From Desulfotruncus arcticus DSM 17038 (GTDB lineage Bacteria > Bacillota > Desulfotomaculia > Desulfotomaculales > Desulfallaceae), in contig NZ_FOOX01000012.1 of NCBI RefSeq assembly GCF_900113335.1, forward strand, positions 114,540 to 178,539: 64,000 bases of DNA, in the 5' to 3' direction. Each line of letters opens with the position of its first letter. Position 1 is the first letter of the stretch. The notes below the pieces were generated by a model, which was not told the origin of the DNA, did no database searches, and was given only the letters and a program-made list of their open reading frames with translations. Below, one piece after another: positions 60,013 through 64,000 of the stretch. The translations under genes and the position numbers were made by a program.

Positions 60013-60144
60013 TTGTTTAACGCAGCCAGATACAATACAACTGGTACAGGTATGACCCTCATGTGCACCGCTATGGGCATGTGTGGGTATTTTGTGCTGC
60101 TTAAACAAAATATTTTTTGGTTTCCCAAGCCGGAGTTGGCCTAA
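60013..60144 (+). CDS. Small Met/Cys-containing protein of unknown function
   Basis: 43 residues from TTG eight bases after GGGAGG: MFNAARYNTT, then GMTLMCTAMGMCGYFVLL, a short hydrophobic stretch with Cys and Met, and a charged tail. Upstream lies a perfect palindrome TTGTATACAA (59977-59986), possibly an operator. I do not recognise the protein. A clear terminator follows the pair of small genes' spacer. Confidence 0.45.
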   Translation: MFNAARYNTTGTGMTLMCTAMGMCGYFVLLKQNIFWFPKPELA

Positions 60145-60164
60145 ATAACGAAACTAGCACATTA

Positions 60165-60196
60165 AAAAGCCACCCTGATGGGTGGCTTTATTATTT
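60165..60196 (+). terminator. Terminator between the two small ORFs
   Basis: AAAGCCACCC-TGAT-GGGTGGCTTT followed by a T-rich tract. Confidence 0.85.
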
Positions 60197-60212
60197 TAAG
60201 GAGGTTTTAATT

Positions 60213-60347
60213 ATGACTTTAGAGTTACCGGTCTTTGTGCAATGCGAGGGGGCCTGGCTGGCGCTGTCCGGAAGCGGAGAAGTTATAGTTCTTGGAGCTT
60301 GTTTTGAAGATGCTATTAATAAGTCGTTCTTAAAAGGCTGTTACTAA
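60213..60347 (+). CDS. Small protein of unknown function
   Basis: 44 residues, MTLELPVFVQCEGAWLALSG then EVIVLGACFEDAINKSF, with an excellent AAGGAGG site. The site overlaps the tail of the preceding terminator, so expression might be by read-through. The stop abuts the convergent gene at 60348. Not recognised. Confidence 0.5.
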   Translation: MTLELPVFVQCEGAWLALSGSGEVIVLGACFEDAINKSFLKGCY

Positions 60348-61079
60348 TTATCTCTTGCGCTCACCCAGGTAAGGCGTGTTTTTGATACGATTGATGTAAT
60401 TATACGGTAACCCAAAAAATTCAGCGCCTGCGATGATATGGTTTAGATAATCGGCGGAAGGGAGAAAATTCCCTGCTGATATGGCGTTATGGCTTTCCAT
60501 GCAAAAAATTCCGAAATGGGTTCGTACCGGCACGCGAATTCTTTTAAAGCCTGCTGATACACCGGCATAGCGGTCAAGTTCCGTCCAGTGCTCATCAGTA
60601 ACATAAAAGGCTGCGCCCCAGACAGAATCGTCTTCGGAATAGGTAATGCCTGCCACGCCGCCGGACCATTGTTTTAATGCTATTGGAAAGTTCAAGCGGT
60701 AATCCCGAATTTCACCCCGCATTAAAAAATGGCTGTCCGGACGCCGGTCCCGGTAGCATTGTCCGGGGTGCAAATCAGAACCATAAGCAAAATATAAATT
60801 GCCTGAGTTTGACAGCTCGACCATTTGCGCATGGACCATGGATCTAACTTGGTCCAGAGATTCTTTGCAAATAAAGTAGCGCCTGTGGTGGGCTGGTTTT
60901 TCCAGATCGTCCGGGAAGGTTCGAATTAGGTTTTGATGTAATAAATCATTAATTACTTCACCAGCGGTACTCTCAGCAATGTTTAAGCGGCGTGTGATAA
61001 TTTCAAAAGGCAGGGCGTTATCCACGTCCCTGATTAGACCAAGAAGTAAAGAATGGAGATTTAGATTTTTATTTGCCAA
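60348..61079 (-). CDS. Winged-helix plus gamma-glutamylcyclotransferase-like protein
   Basis: 243 residues. The N-terminal 80 or so look like a winged helix (PFEIITRRLNIAESTAGEVI, LLHQNLIRTF). The C-terminal part has YFAYGSDLHPGQC and later VWGAAFYVTDEHWTELDRYAG, the AIG2/GGCT fold. Possibly a GGCT-like enzyme fused to a DNA-binding domain; the substrate is unknown. TTG 61079 is chosen because TAGGGGGAG precedes it; the frame also has an ATG at 61103. Confidence 0.7.
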   Translation of the reverse strand: MANKNLNLHSLLLGLIRDVDNALPFEIITRRLNIAESTAGEVINDLLHQNLIRTFPDDLEKPAHHRRYFICKESLDQVRSMVHAQMVELSNSGNLYFAYGSDLHPGQCYRDRRPDSHFLMRGEIRDYRLNFPIALKQWSGGVAGITYSEDDSVWGAAFYVTDEHWTELDRYAGVSAGFKRIRVPVRTHFGIFCMESHNAISAGNFLPSADYLNHIIAGAEFFGLPYNYINRIKNTPYLGERKR

Positions 61080-61246
61080 ATCAATCACTCCCCCTATAAG
61101 CATTGTAATTGCTGCAGGTTATCATGGCAATAACAAACGCGCGCGTAATTATTCTTTTAAGCGCTTAATTTTTAAATAAAGCATAGGCAACTATGGTTAG
61201 CTAAGCATGTAACCACAATTAAGAGAAGAAAAGGGTTGTAGGGAAT

Positions 61247-61762
61247 ATGAAAATCAGGAAAGCCAATATTATTGACGCATTGGCAATTGCGGAAGTAAGG
61301 GTTGATACTTGGCAAACTACCTACCGGGGAATTATTCCAGATGAGCATTTAGATAATCTTTCATATGAAGATGCTGAGAATTCTTTTTCGGAGTTAATTT
61401 CTAAAAATAATTGCTTTTTATATGTTGCCGAAAACGAAGTAGGGGAAATTGTTGGTTTTGCCGCTGCCGGCGCTGAGCGATTTGAAAATCCCTATTACCA
61501 AGGAGAAATCTATGCCATGTATGTCTTAAAAAATAATCAGCGCCAGGGTATTGGCACCCTGCTCTTCCGTTCCATGCTTAAAGAATTAAAACAGTTGGGT
61601 TTTTTTTCAGTGATATTGTGGGTCTTAGCCGGCAACCGTTATAAAAAATTTTACGAGGACCATGGCGGAAAACAAATTGAATTTAAGATCATGAATATTA
61701 ATGGTTTTGATGCCGAACTGATTGGATATGGATGGCCTGATATTAGCAGGTTGAATATTTAA
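61247..61762 (+). CDS. GNAT-family N-acetyltransferase
   Basis: 171 residues. The acetyl-CoA motif A is AMYVLKNNQRQGIGTLLF, followed by AGNRYKKFYEDHGGK. Substrate not evident. It sits in an AT-rich accessory segment; the next gene starts 30 bases on and may be cotranscribed. Confidence 0.85.
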   Translation: MKIRKANIIDALAIAEVRVDTWQTTYRGIIPDEHLDNLSYEDAENSFSELISKNNCFLYVAENEVGEIVGFAAAGAERFENPYYQGEIYAMYVLKNNQRQGIGTLLFRSMLKELKQLGFFSVILWVLAGNRYKKFYEDHGGKQIEFKIMNINGFDAELIGYGWPDISRLNI

Positions 61763-61791
61763 TTAATATATAATCCAAGGAGGATTAAGAA

Positions 61792-62235
61792 ATGGAATAT
61801 GGTGAGGTATTAAAACATCTTGCTCCCTGTGGCCTGGACTGTGTCAGATGTGCCGATTATGAATATGGGGAGATTAAGCAATTAAGCACAAGACTTATTC
61901 AACTGCTCGACAATTACGGGAGAGTAGCGAAAATGAAAGCGGCGGCAAAGCCTTTATTTAACAATTTCTCTCAATTTGAAGAGATGCTGAACGCTTTTTC
62001 CCATGCTTCATGCAGCGGATGCAGGGGGAATAATGTGCAGTGCTTTATAGAATGTGCGGCAAAAAACTGCCATAAAGAGAAAGGTGTTGATTTTTGTTTT
62101 CAGTGCAACGAGTTTCCCTGTGATAAACAATTTACCGGTCGTTTAAGGGAACGCTGGATACAAAGAAACAACCGCATGAAGGAAATTGGTATAATTGAAT
62201 ATTATAACGAGCAGGTCAAATTACCCAGATATTAA
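61792..62235 (+). CDS. DUF3795-type Cys-rich protein
   Basis: 147 residues with LAPCGLDCVRCADY near the N-terminus, CSGCRG, CAAKNC and FCFQCNEFPCDK: the spaced cysteine pattern of the DUF3795 zinc-binding family, function unknown. AAGGAGG precedes the ATG. A strong palindromic terminator follows. Confidence 0.75.
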   Translation: MEYGEVLKHLAPCGLDCVRCADYEYGEIKQLSTRLIQLLDNYGRVAKMKAAAKPLFNNFSQFEEMLNAFSHASCSGCRGNNVQCFIECAAKNCHKEKGVDFCFQCNEFPCDKQFTGRLRERWIQRNNRMKEIGIIEYYNEQVKLPRY

Positions 62236-62260
62236 AAAGGAATATTTTACTAAGATTGAG

Positions 62261-62302
62261 AAAAGGCATGAGAATAACCATGGTTATTCTCATGCCTTTT
62301 TC
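62261..62302. terminator. 40-bp perfect palindrome, bidirectional terminator
   Basis: AAAAGGCATGAGAATAACCA followed by its exact inverse complement, ending in TTTT on both strands. It lies between convergent transcription units. Confidence 0.9.
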
Positions 62303-62328
62303 GTAGGAAGAACTACAAGCATTTTGCT

Positions 62329-62607
62329 TCAGCATAGTTCCCATTCGCCGATCCATTTCTGCTTTGAATAATTATATTGGCGTCTTTATACTTTGTTGTT
62401 TTCTGATTTGTACCTCCAACCAATGATATCAGAAAAAGGGGTTATCTGCTGATCATATTGTGTGCTTTTAGTAACCTGTACCGTTTTAGGTAACATTGTA
62501 GTTCCTGTTGCACCTGTATTCGCACCGGCTGCATCTACAGTTAACAGGCTTGTACCAATGCACAATGAAAGAATAAATGCAGGGAGTTTCCTATTTAATT
62601 TTTTCAT
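62329..62607 (-). pseudogene. Secreted DUF6147-like peptide with an in-frame stop
   Basis: The 73-codon frame (62386-62607) starts MKKLNRKLPAFILSL, with a signal peptide and ...ITPFSDIIGWRYKSENNKV, then stops at TAA (62386-62388). In the same frame RRQYNYSKQKWIGEWELC continues to a stop at 62329, which is the expected C-terminal motif of this family (WRYK...YNY...WIGEWE). A single TAT-to-TAA change would explain it. AAGGAGG precedes the ATG. The family name is from memory. Confidence 0.65.
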
Positions 62608-63288
62608 TTTGTACCTCCTTAGTATTTTTATATATTGGTAAATCTGAGTATGAATCTTTGATTTCGCTTACCGTACCAAAATATTGGCCGTTGAAGTAAA
62701 AATCATAACCGTTATCCTGGTTTTGCACTAAATATGCGTTTTCACTCGTTAGTTCAACGGTATAAGACTCGTCCTGAGGCGATATGGAATATGGCTCAAA
62801 TACTAAGAAAAAAGATAAAAACACTATAAACATCATGGGCAAGATTGCTAAAAAAATGTTCTTGCTATTTGTACTAGCTTCCGGATTATTGCCTTCCAAA
62901 ACTATGTGAAACCGCTGAGAAAGAGGACAGCTATTTTTACCACCAAAAGTCAATGCCATCTCATTTAGCTGCTTATTTACTTGGCTTTTGGCTATCTTTA
63001 AAAGGCATTCTAAGTATTTGATTTTTTCCAGTTCGTTCAATGTCTTTGTAACAGTAAGATCAATATGTATTTTAAGTGCTTTCGATATCTGTTTTTCAGC
63101 AAACATACAAAAGGATTCCACCAATATATGATATGTAAAAATTCAGTAACTATTTTAATCCATAGATCGCCATGATAATAATGAGCAACTTCATGGCTCA
63201 GGATATAATACCATTCTTCTTCTGAAAGCTCTATTTTAGGAGCAGCTGTGACTAATTGGATTGATAGCAGAGATGAAGTGCCTAACAA
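62591..63288 (-). pseudogene. M56/BlaR1-family membrane metallopeptidase, truncated and frameshifted
   Basis: The N-terminal frame (to 63037) has PKIELSEEEWYYILSHEVAHYY-type sequence with zinc motif HEVAH and WWNPFVCLLK, then loses frame. A second frame (62591-63124) resumes with KQISKALKIHIDLTVTKTLNE, a membrane helix (IFLAILPMMFIVFLSFF) and a C-terminal sensor-like part. Adding one A to the A5 run (63092-63096) joins them. The usual N-terminal membrane helices and a BlaI/MecI repressor gene are absent, so the locus is probably decayed. It overlaps the DUF6147-like gene by 17 bases. Confidence 0.75.
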
Positions 63289-63332
63289 TGGCTACATTGA
63301 TTTCTAGTTTAAGATAGTTAGTTGGTGAGAAA

Positions 63333-63365
63333 CCATAACAGCGTCTTTTTAAGACGCTGTTATGG
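63333..63365. terminator. Perfect 15-bp hairpin
   Basis: CCATAACAGCGTCTT pairs with AAGACGCTGTTATGG around TTT. It lacks a clear T-run outside the stem. It lies between the peptidase remnant and a small plus-strand ORF. Confidence 0.6.
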
Positions 63366-63383
63366 CAAATAAAGGAGAGAGAT

Positions 63384-63542
63384 ATGGATTACTTAGCATT
63401 AGACAAAGGACTTCTGTTTCAAATATTGGTTCCTTGCAATTTTCTTTTTTTTAAAATTATAGGTTTTCAATACACATTCTTTAACAATATGTATAAGAAA
63501 AAAGTAATTGTAGCAGGAATATTAGTTTCAATTTCGGTTTAA
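63384..63542 (+). CDS. Small hydrophobic protein, possible fragment
   Basis: 52 residues starting MDYLALDKGLLFQILVP, with FFKIIGFQYTFF and VIVAGILVSISV, so one or two membrane segments. AAAGGAGAG precedes the ATG. I do not recognise it; it could be the truncated start of a larger membrane protein. Confidence 0.35.
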   Translation: MDYLALDKGLLFQILVPCNFLFFKIIGFQYTFFNNMYKKKVIVAGILVSISV

Positions 63543-63625
63543 CCCCCTATTATTAGAGCCTGTATCCCACAATCTCCAAATTACATAGAATTTCATCAAA
63601 GTAGGGGTAATAGGTTTTTTTAAAT

Positions 63626-63770
63626 GGTAGGCCGGCGGCCTTGACAGCCCCCTAAGGGCTGCGGTGTTGTTAGGCTACCGACGGGCGGCTCCGAAAACAT
63701 GCAGCATGTTCAGCCCGTCGTGATATATGGGTACCACAGCCCTTTTAACGTGCTATCAAGGCTACCCTAC
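63626..63770 (-). ncRNA. Nested palindromic structure beside the IS3 transposase
   Basis: Three nested stems: GCCTTGACAGC (63638-63648) with GCTATCAAGGC (63752-63762); GGGCTGCGG (63656-63664) with CCACAGCCC (63734-63742); CGACGGGC (63679-63686) with GCCCGTCG (63713-63720), with a small AACATGC/GCATGTT palindrome at the tip. The two imperfect positions are A.C on the plus strand but G.U on the minus strand, favouring a minus-strand RNA, downstream of the transposase. Confidence 0.5.
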
Positions 63771-63823
63771 GGCGCCTAGTGCCAAGCCCGGGTACCTCTG
63801 GGGCTCACCAAAAACATACTTTT

Positions 63824-64000
63824 CTAAACCTTAACAATAAAGGGTTTAACCTTGCCGGCTGCTAATTCATTGATAAATTCCAAAGGCGATAAGTCAGATA
63901 AACTGCCATGCATACGGCGTTTATTGTAAAACTGAATGTAATCACTAATAACCTGATACGCATCCTGATAACTAACAAACTCGTGCCTGCTCAGGCAGTC
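63824..64000 (-). mobile_element. IS3-family transposase (OrfB), C-terminal part cut by window edge
   Basis: 58 codons to a TAG: SRHEFVSYQDAYQVISDYI, QFYNKRRMHGSLSDLSPLEF, then a basic tail. The YN(K/R)RR-H-L-PxxF motif is the C-terminus of the integrase-core transposase of IS3/IS150-type elements. The rest lies outside the window. The terminal inverted repeat was not identified. Confidence 0.85.

Noticed and set aside
63668..63676. GTTAGGC as an integron attC core site
   Set aside because: Only one core-like heptamer is present; no partner core site with correct spacing, no cassette genes and no integrase.

Overview
The window reads as a chromosome segment of a spore-forming, low-to-moderate GC Firmicute of the Desulfotomaculum/Pelotomaculum type (Peptococcaceae, Clostridia). 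The evidence is gene order: greA-lysS-tRNAs-ctsR-mcsA-mcsB-clpC-radA-disA-carD-(PIN/TRAM)-ispDF-gltX-cysE-cysS-mrnC-rlmB-yacP-sigH, then tuf, the S10/spc/alpha ribosomal clusters, the ECF transporter genes, truA, rplM-rpsI, cwlD and a biotin operon. Sporulation genes (sigH, cwlD, a YhcN/YlaJ-type lipoprotein), TTG/GTG starts behind strong Shine-Dalgarno sites, and zinc-type S14, S4 and L36 fit that group. The genus is an inference from synteny.

Layout. 1-3.8 kb: accessory material on the minus strand (RelB-YoeB type toxin-antitoxin pair cut by the edge, a trans-sulfuration PLP enzyme coupled to a small Cys-rich protein) and a plus-strand methyltransferase. 3.8-7.4 kb: a minus-strand OmpR-type two-component system and a TPR lipoprotein. 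7.5-31.7 kb: the long housekeeping run (transcription elongation, tRNA charging, arginine-phosphorylation/Clp proteostasis, DNA integrity signalling, isoprenoid and cysteine synthesis, RNA processing, SigH). It is interrupted at 26.0-29.5 kb by an AT-rich island holding thyA, a frameshifted SIR2-SLOG protein resembling the Thoeris effector ThsA, and a decayed ThiC/BzaF-like gene. 31.8-53.2 kb: five tRNAs, one tuf gene and about 35 translation-related genes. 53.6-59.9 kb: sporulation lipoprotein, cwlD and bioFDAB. 60-64 kb: small accessory genes, a broken M56/BlaR1-type peptidase, a nonsense-interrupted secreted peptide, a structured palindromic region and the end of an IS3-family transposase.

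Most notable points. (1) sigH-tRNAs-tuf runs directly into rpsJ. The usual rpmG-secE-nusG-rplKAJL-rpoBC-rpsLG-fusA block between two tuf copies is absent, as expected from a recombination or assembly collapse across duplicated tuf genes; adk is also missing between secY and map. (2) The thyA/thsA-like/thiC-like island carries at least three gene-breaking lesions. (3) Two tandem BirA-like operators, each with N14 spacing, sit on the bioF promoter. (4) Candidate structured RNAs lie between rpsJ and rplC, in the greA leader, before rplM, and beside the IS3 transposase. (5) Several families of palindromic dispersed elements are present; two of them supply the 3' ends and stop codons of ispD and cysE.

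All functional names come from motif recognition and synteny by eye. No database search or folding program was run.
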